A DNA stretch of 51,358 nt from an uncultured Bacteroides sp. (GTDB lineage Bacteria; Bacteroidota; Bacteroidia; Bacteroidales; Bacteroidaceae). Positions within the stretch are counted from its first letter, which is position 1; each line of letters starts with the position of its first letter. The position numbers and the translations under genes are program-made. The stretch covers positions 1-51,358 of the forward strand of contig CAQOGY010000024.1 of assembly GCA_948847595.1 (NCBI GenBank), read 5' to 3'. Under the pieces are notes generated by a model. That model had not been told where the DNA came from. It saw nothing but the letters and a program-made list of their open reading frames with translations, and ran no database searches. Shown here piece by piece: positions 27,812 through 36,870 of the stretch.

Positions 27812-30800
27812 ATGAAAAGGCTTATTATATTCCTTTTATTGGTTTCTTATTTTGTTTCCTCCTCTGTGTTTGCAGGAAATAAAGATTTCAATTTTCGTCG
27901 CTTCACGGCAGCAGACGGTTTGTCTTCTAACACCGTGCGGGCCATCCTGCAAGATAAACGAGGATATGTATGGTTTGGCACGGACGAGGGACTGAATCGC
28001 TACGACGGTACGGGGGTAAAGATCTACCAATATACTACTCAGACAACCCACGGTCTGGGATGCAACTATATTTCCGCTTTGTACGAAGGAGAAGATGAAC
28101 TGTGGGTAGGCACAGGCGAGGGTTTATATCTTTATGCTTACGACACTAATACTTTTTCTTTCTTTGAAAAGCAGACATCGAAAGGTAAACAGATTACGAC
28201 TGCCGTCAATGATATCAAGAAGGACAAAGAGGATAACCTATGGCTTGCCACTAGCGGGCAAGGGGTCTTTAAGTACAATCGGCAGATGGACAAATTGGAA
28301 CAATATGAGTTTACTGCCTGTGTAGGCTTTGTGCCCGGACTATGCATTGATAATGAAAATTGGGTATGGGCGGTGACGAATCAAGGAGATCGGTATATCT
28401 ACAAACTAAACAAAGCGGAAAACAAGTTTGAACCATTTGAACTAAAATATGAGGAGAAACGATACAAATCTCCTTCCATTGTGGCTTTTGAAGATACGGA
28501 ACATAATTTGTGGCTGGGTACTTGGGGAGATGGGCTGCAAAAGATTGACCGATATAGCGGACAGGTGACTATCTACCTCCATCCTTCCGAAAAAGAAGGA
28601 ATCATGCACATCCATTCTATCATGCAATATGCTCCTCACCAACTTCTCATAGGATCTGACGACGGATTGAGCAGTTTTAATACCTCCACCGGTGAGCACA
28701 AACTCTACTCTTACGACGAGGTGAATCCTTCTTCTCTTTCCAACCGTTTCGTATATCCTATTATGAAGGATCGCGAGGGCGGTGTATGGATCGGCACTTA
28801 CTACGGAGGTGTCAACTACATATCCCCCAATACCGGACAATTTGAAAGTTACTCTCAATCCCGTTTTTTCAATTCAGTAAAAGGAAGCATTATCAGTCAC
28901 TTCTGCGAAGATACCAATGGCAATATATGGATTGCCTCAGATGACGGAGGCTTAACTTGTTTATCAACAGCCGATAACCGCTTCATTCATTATATGCCCC
29001 AAGAAGGAAGAAATAGTCTGTCTTATCACAACGTGCATGCTCTTTGTATGGATGGTGACAATTTATGGATAGGAACCTATACCGGAGGAGTAAATGTATT
29101 GAATGTCCGTACCGGAGTATTTAAACAATATACGTCTTATCAAGGTGATCCGAAATCTCTGGACGGTAGCAGTTCATACGCCATATTCAAAGATCGCGAG
29201 CAACGTATTTGGGTAGCTACCATGTCGGGGATCAATCTCTATAATCGTGAAGAAGACAACTTTATCCGTGTAAAGCAACTGGGAGGGTTAACGATAGATA
29301 TTGATCAGGATACGAAAGGTAACCTTTGGTTCGCTACACAAGGACGGGGATTGTTTAAGTACGACCCACAGACGGATAGTTGGAAAAATTATCAGCATAG
29401 CAAGCAGACCGGAGCATTGATCAGCGATCAAGTAAATTGCGTTTTGGTAGATCGGAACGGACAGATATGGGTCGGCACTATGGATGGACTTTGCCGGTAT
29501 GATGTTGAAAAAGATCAGTTCGATCCGATAGCGCTGGACATACCAAGCCACAATATTTGCTGTATCATCGAAGACGAGCGCACGTTGTGGATGACTACGA
29601 CGAAGGGCTTGGTACGTTATATTCCGGGAGAGAACTATCAGGTATTCATGAAAAGCGATGGTTTGCAAAGCGACCAGTTCATGCCCAATGCAGGAATGAA
29701 GACTTCGAATGGAAAGATTTACGTCGGTTCGGTGAATGGGTTCAATGCCTTTTATCCTTTTCAGATTCATTCTAACGAGCAGATTCCATCGGTGGTCATC
29801 ACGGGACTGGAGATTTTTAATAAAGAAATATCCGTAGGAGACAAATGGTTGCCCCGTTCTTTGGACTGCCTTGATGAGTTGAAGCTATCTTATAAAGACA
29901 ATGTTTTTAGTCTGCGCTACGCTGCTTTGAGTTATTGCACGCCGGAGAAGAATCAGTATGCGTATAAGCTCGACGGATTTGATAAAGACTGGAATTATGT
30001 AGGCGCACAGAACAAGGCTACCTATACGAATCTTCCAGCAGGAACCTATCTGTTCAGAGTAAAAGCATCCAATAATGACGGATTGTGGAACGATCAGGGG
30101 GTAAGTCTGAAAGTCGTGATCTATCCGCCTTTCTACTGGACGACTGCTTTCAAGATTCTCTATTTCATCCTTTTGTGTGTGGCTTTAGGCTATTTTATTC
30201 GTTTTATGTTGAAGCGGACCGAGAAGAAGCATGTTGCCGCCATGAATAAATTGACAGAAAATAAAGAGAAAGAGATGCATGAAGCTAAAATCAAGTTCTT
30301 TACGATGATAGCTCATGAAATACGTACACCTGTCTCACTAATTATCGGACCGTTGGAGAAGATTCGCAGATCTACGTTTGTATTGCCCGATACTGTGCGA
30401 GATGATTTGAATATTATCGACCGCAATAGTCAACGGCTGCTTGTTCTGGTAAATCAACTACTCGATTTTCGAAAAGTAGAACGTGAGGGGATTCGTATCA
30501 GATGCGTTCCTTATTCTGTTTATCAGCTGCTGAAAGCGGTAAGCGAACGTTTTGAACCGACAATTGTTCAACAAGGCGGGCAATTGAAGGTGAATTATCC
30601 GAATGAGGATTTCGTAGCAGTCATCGACCCTGAGGCAATCACCAAAGTAATCAGTAACTTACTGACAAATGCAAGCAAATATACAAAGAATGAAGTGGTC
30701 CTGTCGTGTATGGTAAATCAAGAATCATGTACATTTACCATTAAAGTTACAGATAATGGTATGGGAATCAGCCAAGAAGATCAGGAGAAGATATTTAAAC

Positions 30801-31825
30801 CCTTCTATCAGGCGGTGGATAATAAGCCGGGTACAGGGCTGGGACTAAGCATTGTGAAAAGCATTGTCGATGCTCATAAGGGTAACATTGAAGTGCAGTC
30901 TGTGGTAGGTAAAGGCTCTTCTTTCGTAGTGATTTTACCTATAGAATGTGCTGAAATAGGTGAACAAGACAGTAGTGCAGAGAATGCTGACACAGTTCTC
31001 CCAAAAGATATTCTATCAGACGCTCTGCCCGTTGAGGCAGCAAGGCATAAATCGGTGATGCTGATTGTAGATGACAATAAGGAGATGCTATCTTTCCTCT
31101 CAAACAGTTTCTCTGACCAATACAATATCCTGACTGCCGAAGATGGAGGGCAAGCTATGGAAATATTGAAAGAGAATGATGTAACTTTGATTGTCAGTGA
31201 CTGGATGATGCCACGCATGAATGGAGGAGAATTGTGCAGAGCAGTGCGCTCCAATCAGACGATGAGCCACATTCCTTTTATTTTATTAACAGCAAAGACG
31301 GATGTTAATTCTAAAATCGAAGGTATGAATTGCGGAGCCGATGCGTTTATTGAAAAGCCCTTTTCTTTACAATATCTGGAGGCTTGCATTAAAAATATTG
31401 TTGATCTGAGGAAACTGTTGCGGCAGAAATTCTCAGAAATGCCATTAATGCCGCTTAATAGTATTGCAGGAAATTCTTCCGATGAGAAGTTTCTTACAAA
31501 GATGAATGAAATCATCGAGCAGAATTTCTCGAATCCCGAACTGTCTGTAGATTATCTGGCTGAGCAGTTATGTATTAGCCGTTCCGGATTGTTTGCCAAG
31601 ATTAAGTCTTTGGCAAATATCACTCCGAATGAATTGATACAGTTAGTCAGATTGAAGAAGGCGGCGGTATTATTGACCGAGAATCAATATCGTATTAGTG
31701 AAATAAGCTATATGGTGGGATTTAATAATCCTTCTTATTTTGCAAAGTGCTTTCAGAAACAATTCGGGATGAAGCCGGGCGAATTTCTGGAGAAGTCGAA
31801 TGAGCAAAGGATAAACGGGGAATAA
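27812..31825 (+). CDS. Hybrid two-component system sensor histidine kinase/response regulator (HTCS)
   Basis: A 1337-residue inner-membrane regulator. Signal peptide (about 1-21); periplasmic sensor of two seven-bladed propellers made of repeats such as VWFGTDEGLNRYD and IWVGTMDGLCRYD (about 25-690), then a Y_Y_Y domain (YAYKLDGFDKDWNYV, about 690-770). One membrane segment lies near 775-797. The kinase core has phosphoacceptor His835 (AHEIRTP), N-box NLLTNASKYT, DNGMGI and GTGLGLSIVK. The receiver domain (about 1085-1205) has Asp1130 (SDWMMPRMNG) and the Lys of EKPF. The AraC-type DNA-binding domain occupies about 1235-1330. Such proteins sense an oligosaccharide released in the periplasm and activate the adjacent locus. 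No essential residue is missing. Confidence 0.97.
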   Translation: MKRLIIFLLLVSYFVSSSVFAGNKDFNFRRFTAADGLSSNTVRAILQDKRGYVWFGTDEGLNRYDGTGVKIYQYTTQTTHGLGCNYISALYEGEDELWVGTGEGLYLYAYDTNTFSFFEKQTSKGKQITTAVNDIKKDKEDNLWLATSGQGVFKYNRQMDKLEQYEFTACVGFVPGLCIDNENWVWAVTNQGDRYIYKLNKAENKFEPFELKYEEKRYKSPSIVAFEDTEHNLWLGTWGDGLQKIDRYSGQVTIYLHPSEKEGIMHIHSIMQYAPHQLLIGSDDGLSSFNTSTGEHKLYSYDEVNPSSLSNRFVYPIMKDREGGVWIGTYYGGVNYISPNTGQFESYSQSRFFNSVKGSIISHFCEDTNGNIWIASDDGGLTCLSTADNRFIHYMPQEGRNSLSYHNVHALCMDGDNLWIGTYTGGVNVLNVRTGVFKQYTSYQGDPKSLDGSSSYAIFKDREQRIWVATMSGINLYNREEDNFIRVKQLGGLTIDIDQDTKGNLWFATQGRGLFKYDPQTDSWKNYQHSKQTGALISDQVNCVLVDRNGQIWVGTMDGLCRYDVEKDQFDPIALDIPSHNICCIIEDERTLWMTTTKGLVRYIPGENYQVFMKSDGLQSDQFMPNAGMKTSNGKIYVGSVNGFNAFYPFQIHSNEQIPSVVITGLEIFNKEISVGDKWLPRSLDCLDELKLSYKDNVFSLRYAALSYCTPEKNQYAYKLDGFDKDWNYVGAQNKATYTNLPAGTYLFRVKASNNDGLWNDQGVSLKVVIYPPFYWTTAFKILYFILLCVALGYFIRFMLKRTEKKHVAAMNKLTENKEKEMHEAKIKFFTMIAHEIRTPVSLIIGPLEKIRRSTFVLPDTVRDDLNIIDRNSQRLLVLVNQLLDFRKVEREGIRIRCVPYSVYQLLKAVSERFEPTIVQQGGQLKVNYPNEDFVAVIDPEAITKVISNLLTNASKYTKNEVVLSCMVNQESCTFTIKVTDNGMGISQEDQEKIFKPFYQAVDNKPGTGLGLSIVKSIVDAHKGNIEVQSVVGKGSSFVVILPIECAEIGEQDSSAENADTVLPKDILSDALPVEAARHKSVMLIVDDNKEMLSFLSNSFSDQYNILTAEDGGQAMEILKENDVTLIVSDWMMPRMNGGELCRAVRSNQTMSHIPFILLTAKTDVNSKIEGMNCGADAFIEKPFSLQYLEACIKNIVDLRKLLRQKFSEMPLMPLNSIAGNSSDEKFLTKMNEIIEQNFSNPELSVDYLAEQLCISRSGLFAKIKSLANITPNELIQLVRLKKAAVLLTENQYRISEISYMVGFNNPSYFAKCFQKQFGMKPGEFLEKSNEQRINGE

Positions 31826-31870
31826 CTTTTTTTAGCTGTCTGATAGAATGTAGTCAGATGGTTGAAATGA

Positions 31871-31901
31871 AGCGGCTCCCTTCATCCCGAAGAGAGCCGC
31901 T
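31871..31901. terminator. Hairpin between HTCS gene and Spy-like gene (probable terminator)
   Basis: AGCGGCTC (31871-31878) pairs perfectly with GAGCCGCT (31894-31901) over a 15-base loop, between two convergent genes. It lacks a long T-tract on either side, so it may be a weak bidirectional terminator. Confidence 0.55.
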
Positions 31902-31970
31902 TATGCATTCACTAAAAAATTATGAAAAACAAACGCTGTTTTGCTGTTATATATTTAAATAGTTAGAAAT

Positions 31971-32507
31971 CTATTTGGGAGAATGCTTTTGTCGGGCAGA
32001 TGCTTGTTGAGCTTGCCACTTTTCGTATTGTTCCGTGGTCAGAATCTTTTTTATCTTTTTCTCTTTCGTTTCTGCAGCTTTCTTTTGTGCATCTGCAGAG
32101 TCCTGTTCTTTGTTCATCATAGGACGTTCTCCCATACCGCCGGGGAAACCTCCTTCGCCCATCATTGGAGGTTCGCCGCCACCCATCGGCGGGCGGCCGC
32201 CTCTCATTCCCGGACCTCCCATTGGCGGACGTTGTTCGCCGGAGTTCTGCATCGCTTTGAAATGTTCTTTCTGTTCTTTCAGATTCAGTTTATAGATTTT
32301 CTTATATTGTTTTTCTGTCAGTTGAAGTGATTCCTGCATTTGATCAGTCATCTGAGTCGCTATCTTTTCCGGATTAAGGACTTCGCGTGGGAGGCGTTGT
32401 TCATGTTGCTGTCTTTCCTGTGGTTCAGGATTTTCTTGTGCAACAGCCAGACTGGTGCAACTTATCAGGCAGGCTGCAAGCCCTATCAGTTTCATGTTTC
32501 TTTTCAT
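31971..32507 (-). CDS. Spy/CpxP-like periplasmic protein (DUF4890-type)
   Basis: A 178-residue exported, mostly helical protein. Signal peptide to about residue 23 (SLAVAQ). Two LTxxQ-like motifs, LTEKQYKKIYKL (63-74) and LTTEQYEKW (156-164), recall Spy/CpxP proteins, which are periplasmic chaperones or stress sensors. Between them lies a Gly/Pro/Met-rich insert (about 92-132) containing repeated RPPMGG units. The family is common in Bacteroides but its function is unproven; the Met-rich insert could bind metal, which is speculation. It is transcribed alone, divergent from the efflux operon, with a TAACTTTG -7 element at 32538-32545. Confidence 0.8.
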   Translation of the reverse strand: MKRNMKLIGLAACLISCTSLAVAQENPEPQERQQHEQRLPREVLNPEKIATQMTDQMQESLQLTEKQYKKIYKLNLKEQKEHFKAMQNSGEQRPPMGGPGMRGGRPPMGGGEPPMMGEGGFPGGMGERPMMNKEQDSADAQKKAAETKEKKIKKILTTEQYEKWQAQQASARQKHSPK

Positions 32508-32537
32508 CTTTTCTCTTTGTTAATTGATTTAATATCC

Positions 32538-32545
32538 CAAAGTTA
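32538..32545 (-). promoter_or_regulatory. -7 element of the Spy-like gene
   Basis: On the minus strand this reads TAACTTTG, an exact TAnnTTTG match, 31 bases before the start codon at 32507. A -33 TTTG at standard distance is not seen. Confidence 0.6.
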
Positions 32546-32715
32546 ACTGGTTCTTGAAACAGATGAAAATGAAATCGACAAAGGACGGAGTTTTGTCTAT
32601 TAAATATGGTGTCACTATTCTGTAGTGATGGTGTAAGTATCCATGTCGGACTGAAAAAGGAAAATATGAACATAAACAGTCGATATATGGATAGTCTCAT
32701 TTTGTCGCAAGCCAT

Positions 32716-32723
32716 TAAATTTG
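32716..32723 (+). promoter_or_regulatory. -7 element of the efflux operon
   Basis: TAAATTTG is an exact match to TAnnTTTG and lies 23 bases before the ATG at 32747. No -33 TTTG is found about 20 bases upstream. It argues against the longer TolC reading frame that starts at 32606. Confidence 0.55.
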
Positions 32724-32746
32724 TGCCTGAATATAGAACGATTATT

Positions 32747-34072
32747 ATGAAAAGACTATTGTTCATTTTTACCTTTTTTTGCCTCCCTGCCATTCATGGA
32801 GGCGCACAGAATATTCTGACTCTGGAGAACTGCCTTCGTATGGGGATTGAGAACAATCTCTCTTTACAGGGCAAACGAAAAGCGATGCAGAAAAGTAAGT
32901 ATGGCATTTCGGAGAATCGGTTGAAGTTGTTGCCGCAAATCAATGGCTTTGCTAACTTTAATGATAATATCGATCCGCCTGTCTCAGTAACTGACGGCTC
33001 TTCCTATGGAGTACCTTATAATATCACCCGAACGCTGCAATATGGTGCCAATGCCGGGGTAGAATTGCAGATGCCGCTTTATAATCAGACTCTCTATACT
33101 TCGATTTCCATAGCAGAGATTGTGGATGAGATGAGCCGGCTTTCGTATGAAAAGGCACGGGAAGATCTGATCTTGCAGATCAGTAAAATGTACTATTTGG
33201 GACAGGTCACTGCGGAACAGATTGCATTGATAAAAGCCAATATCACCCGATTGGAAGAACTGAGAGATATCACACAGGCTTTCTTTGATAATGGAATGGC
33301 AATGGAAGTTGACTTGAAGCGGGTGAATATCAATCTGGAAAATCTGAAAGTACAGTATGACAATGCGCAGGCGATGATGACGCAGCAGCTTAATATGCTG
33401 AAGTACATCATGGATTATCCGGCAGAAAAAGAAATCGGCCTGTTGCCGGTCAATACGGATAGTATCGCTACGGTTGCTTTGACCGGACTGTCGGAAAACC
33501 TCTATGAGCTTCAGTTGCTCCAATCGCAGGTGCAGCTGGCAGAGCGACAGAAACGATTGATAAGTAATGGCTATATTCCTTCTCTCAATCTGACGGGAAA
33601 CTGGAGGTTTGCCGCTTATACTGATGAGGCTTATCATTGGTTTCATTCCGGGCCGTCCAATCATTGGTTCCGTTCTTATGGAGTGGGACTGACTTTGCGT
33701 ATTCCTATTTTTGATGGCTTGGATAAGAAGTATAAGATTCGGAAAGCAATGATCGATATTGAAACCATGAAGCTTTCACGGTTGGATACACAAAAGAATC
33801 TGCAAACACAGTATTTGAATGCTGTAAATGACTTGATGAATAACCAGCGGAACTTTAAAAAACAGAAAGACAATTATCTGCTTGCCGAAGAAGTGTATAC
33901 GGTTACTACCGACCGCTATCGGGAAGGAATCACTTCAATGACTGAAGTTCTGCAGGATGAAATGCGGATGAGCGAGGCACAGAACAACTACATTAGTGCA
34001 CATTATAATTATCGGGTGACCAACCTGATGTTACTGAAACTAACCGGACAGATCTCATCCTTGTTCAAATAA
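32747..34072 (+). CDS. TolC-family outer-membrane efflux protein
   Basis: A 441-residue outer-membrane channel of a tripartite pump. Signal peptide ends near residue 20 (AIHGGAQ). The family pattern of two repeats is visible: LTLENCLRMGIENNLSLQG near the start, long coiled-coil helices, and in the second half IPIFDGLDKKYKIRKAMIDIE and VTTDRYREGITSMTEVLQDE. It begins the operon tolC-hlyD-MFS-araC. The reading frame runs back to 32606, but that start lies upstream of a good -7 element and lacks a signal sequence. Confidence 0.93.
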   Translation: MKRLLFIFTFFCLPAIHGGAQNILTLENCLRMGIENNLSLQGKRKAMQKSKYGISENRLKLLPQINGFANFNDNIDPPVSVTDGSSYGVPYNITRTLQYGANAGVELQMPLYNQTLYTSISIAEIVDEMSRLSYEKAREDLILQISKMYYLGQVTAEQIALIKANITRLEELRDITQAFFDNGMAMEVDLKRVNINLENLKVQYDNAQAMMTQQLNMLKYIMDYPAEKEIGLLPVNTDSIATVALTGLSENLYELQLLQSQVQLAERQKRLISNGYIPSLNLTGNWRFAAYTDEAYHWFHSGPSNHWFRSYGVGLTLRIPIFDGLDKKYKIRKAMIDIETMKLSRLDTQKNLQTQYLNAVNDLMNNQRNFKKQKDNYLLAEEVYTVTTDRYREGITSMTEVLQDEMRMSEAQNNYISAHYNYRVTNLMLLKLTGQISSLFK

Positions 34073-34096
34073 CAGATAACTAATTGAATCATTCAT

Positions 34097-35188
34097 ATGG
34101 AAACAATGGAAAATAATACAGTCTCCAGTACGCATCAGGAGAAAGCTAAGAAAATGAGAAAATTACGCCGCTGGCAGATTATAGTAAGTCTGTTTGGAGT
34201 TGCTGTGATTGTTTGGGGAGTAATTGAAATTGTTTTTCTCTTTCTGGGCTATAAGCAGACGGAAACCAGTAATGATGCGCAGATAGAGCAATATGTGTCG
34301 CCTGTCAATCTGCGTGCATCGGGCTATATTAATAAGATTTATTTTACGGAACATCAGCAGGTACGCAAAGGTGATACCTTGCTGGTGCTGGACGACCGCG
34401 AATATAAAATCCGGGTGATGGAAGCTGAGGCTGCATTGAAGGATGCGCAGGCAGGCGCCACTGTGATAAATGCTACCTTGCAGACTACACAAACGACTGC
34501 ATCTGTGTATGATGCGTCTATAGCTGAAATAGAAATCCGGCTAGCAAAACTGGAGAAAGACCGTCAGCGGTATGAAAATTTGGTCAAACGAAATGCGGCG
34601 ACACCTATCCAGTTGGAACAGATTACAACAGAGTATGAAGCTACCTTTAAGAAACTGGAAGCAACCAGGCGCCAGCGGGAGGCGGCTCTTTCGGGAGTGA
34701 ATGAAGTATCTCACCGTCGTGAGAATACGGAAGCTGCCATCCAGCGTGCTATGGCTGCGCTTGAAATGGCACGGCTGAATATTTCGTATACGGTTGTACT
34801 GGCTCCTTGCGATGGCAAGTTAGGCAGACGTTCTCTGGAAGAAGGGCAGTTCATTACAGCAGGGCAATGCATTACATATATTTTGCCCGATACACAAAAA
34901 TGGATTATTGCTAATTATAAAGAAACGCAGATAGAGAATCTCCGCATCGGGCAGAAGGTGGCTATCACGGTAGATGCTATCAGTAAGAAAGAGTTTACAG
35001 GCAAAGTGACTGCTATTTCCGGAGCGACAGGTTCTAAATATTCGTTGGTGCCGACTGACAATTCTGCCGGAAACTTTGTGAAAATACAGCAGCGTATCCC
35101 TGTCCGTATTGATTTTACGGATTTATCGAAGGAAGATAATGATAAGCTGGCGGCGGGTATGATGGTAGTAGTAAAAGCTAAACTCTGA
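34097..35188 (+). CDS. HlyD/EmrA-family membrane fusion protein
   Basis: A 363-residue periplasmic adaptor anchored by one N-terminal membrane helix (about 28-50). The lipoyl/barrel-sandwich halves flank a coiled-coil hairpin (about 105-225). The C-terminal segment with KYSLVPTDNSAGNFVKIQQRIPVRI is the EmrA-type signature. It links the MFS pump to TolC and thus exports small hydrophobic compounds across both membranes. Start is 24 bases after the TolC gene and its stop is 5 bases before the MFS gene. Confidence 0.94.
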   Translation: METMENNTVSSTHQEKAKKMRKLRRWQIIVSLFGVAVIVWGVIEIVFLFLGYKQTETSNDAQIEQYVSPVNLRASGYINKIYFTEHQQVRKGDTLLVLDDREYKIRVMEAEAALKDAQAGATVINATLQTTQTTASVYDASIAEIEIRLAKLEKDRQRYENLVKRNAATPIQLEQITTEYEATFKKLEATRRQREAALSGVNEVSHRRENTEAAIQRAMAALEMARLNISYTVVLAPCDGKLGRRSLEEGQFITAGQCITYILPDTQKWIIANYKETQIENLRIGQKVAITVDAISKKEFTGKVTAISGATGSKYSLVPTDNSAGNFVKIQQRIPVRIDFTDLSKEDNDKLAAGMMVVVKAKL

Positions 35189-35193
35189 TAGCC

Positions 35194-36831
35194 ATGCCTT
35201 CGTGTCCTAGAAATTATCCTTTTTACAATTGGGTGCCCAAACCGATAGGTATTATTATTCTGCTGTTCTTTTTCCTGCCGATTCTTTCGGTGGGCGGGGT
35301 ATACTCCGTGAACAGTACCGAGATGATGAGCGGCTTGGGTATTATTTCCGAGCATATTCAGTTTGCCAATTTTGTGACTTCCATCGGTATGGCGGCATTT
35401 GCTCCCTTCTTGTATGAACTGGTTTGTATACGACGGGAGAAACTGATGTGTATCGCAGGTTTTGCACTGATGTATGTATTCAGCTATGTATGTGCCAAAA
35501 CCGACAGTATCTTTTTGCTGGCACTCTGCAGCCTGCTGACAGGGTTCCTGCGTATGGTACTGATGATGGTCAATCTGTTTACGCTGATCAAATATGCTTT
35601 TGGCATGGAGGCAACGCGTAATATTACTCCCGGCATGGAACCGAAAGACGCGACGGGATGGAATAAACTGGATATCGAAAAATGTGTCAGCCAGCCGGTA
35701 GTTTATCTGTTTTTTATGATCCTGGGGCAAATGGGTACGGCGCTAACGGCTTGGCTGGCTTTCGAATACGAATGGAAATATGTATATTATTTTATGATGG
35801 GTATTCTGCTGCTGTCCATTCTGATACTGTTTATTACGATGCCTAATCATGGTTTTGCCGGACGTTTCCCTATCAACTTCCGCAAATTCGGCAATGTGAC
35901 CGCATTTTGTATATCATTGACGTGCATCACTTATGTGCTGGTTTATGGCAAGGTGCTGGATTGGTATGATGATCCATCTATTTGCTGGGCAACGGCGATC
36001 AGTATCCTTTTTGCCGGGATTTTTCTTTATATGGATGTTACCCGGCGGTCTTCCTACTTTATTTTGGGGGCGTTGAGGCTGCGTACCATTCGTATGGGGG
36101 CTTTGCTTTATTTATTGCTGATGATCATCAATTCCAGCGCGATGTTTGTCAATGTGTATGCAGGAGTCGGGATGCACCTGGATAATTTGCAGAATGCATC
36201 GCTGGCAAACTGGTGTATGGTCGGTTATTTTATCGGTGCCTTGATTTCCATTGTATTGGGGTCTAAAGGGGTGCATCTGAAATATCTTTTTGCTCTTGGC
36301 TTTTTCTTTCTGGCATTGTCGGCAGGATTCATGTACTTCGAAGTGCAGACAGCCGGACTTTACGAACGAATGAAGTATCCCGTAATTATTCGTACCATCG
36401 GAATGATGATTTTATATGCATTGACGGCAGCATATGCCAATCAGCGGATGCCTTTCAAATATCTTTCGACCTGGATTTGCATCATGCTTACCGTCCGTAT
36501 GGTACTGGGACCGGGTATCGGAGGGGCTATTTATTCAAATGTACTGCAGGAGCGCCAGCAACATTATATTACCCGTTATGCACAAAATGTTGATCTGGTA
36601 AACCCCGAAGCTTCTGCTTCGTATGCCAATACCGTGCAGGGAATGCAATATCAGGGAAAGAGTGAAACGGAAGCGCATAACATGGCTGCCATGTCCGTCA
36701 AGGGGCGGATACAGGTGCAGGCTACGCTCTCTGCTGTGAAAGAAATGGCAGGGTGGACTATTTATGCAGGCGTTATTTGTATGATTTTTGTGCTCGTAGT
36801 GCCTTATCCCAAACGAAAATTGCTAACTTAG
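35194..36831 (+). CDS. MFS efflux transporter (DHA2/EmrB-like)
   Basis: A 545-residue inner-membrane protein with about 14 hydrophobic segments, the length and topology of the drug:H+ antiporter-2 group. Signature motifs are weaker than in classical EmrB, so the family call rests on topology and on its position directly after the EmrA-like gene. It would power the pump. The substrate is unknown; bile compounds or plant phenolics are possible in a gut Bacteroides but not shown here. Confidence 0.85.
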   Translation: MPSCPRNYPFYNWVPKPIGIIILLFFFLPILSVGGVYSVNSTEMMSGLGIISEHIQFANFVTSIGMAAFAPFLYELVCIRREKLMCIAGFALMYVFSYVCAKTDSIFLLALCSLLTGFLRMVLMMVNLFTLIKYAFGMEATRNITPGMEPKDATGWNKLDIEKCVSQPVVYLFFMILGQMGTALTAWLAFEYEWKYVYYFMMGILLLSILILFITMPNHGFAGRFPINFRKFGNVTAFCISLTCITYVLVYGKVLDWYDDPSICWATAISILFAGIFLYMDVTRRSSYFILGALRLRTIRMGALLYLLLMIINSSAMFVNVYAGVGMHLDNLQNASLANWCMVGYFIGALISIVLGSKGVHLKYLFALGFFFLALSAGFMYFEVQTAGLYERMKYPVIIRTIGMMILYALTAAYANQRMPFKYLSTWICIMLTVRMVLGPGIGGAIYSNVLQERQQHYITRYAQNVDLVNPEASASYANTVQGMQYQGKSETEAHNMAAMSVKGRIQVQATLSAVKEMAGWTIYAGVICMIFVLVVPYPKRKLLT

Positions 36832-36870
36832 TATCGTTTTTCAATAGTAATTTATCAGTGAGTCAGTGTT

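Noticed and set aside
34915..35730. Long antisense open frame across the HlyD and MFS genes
   Set aside because: It covers two recognised genes on the other strand and reads as a shadow rich in His, Gln and Cys.
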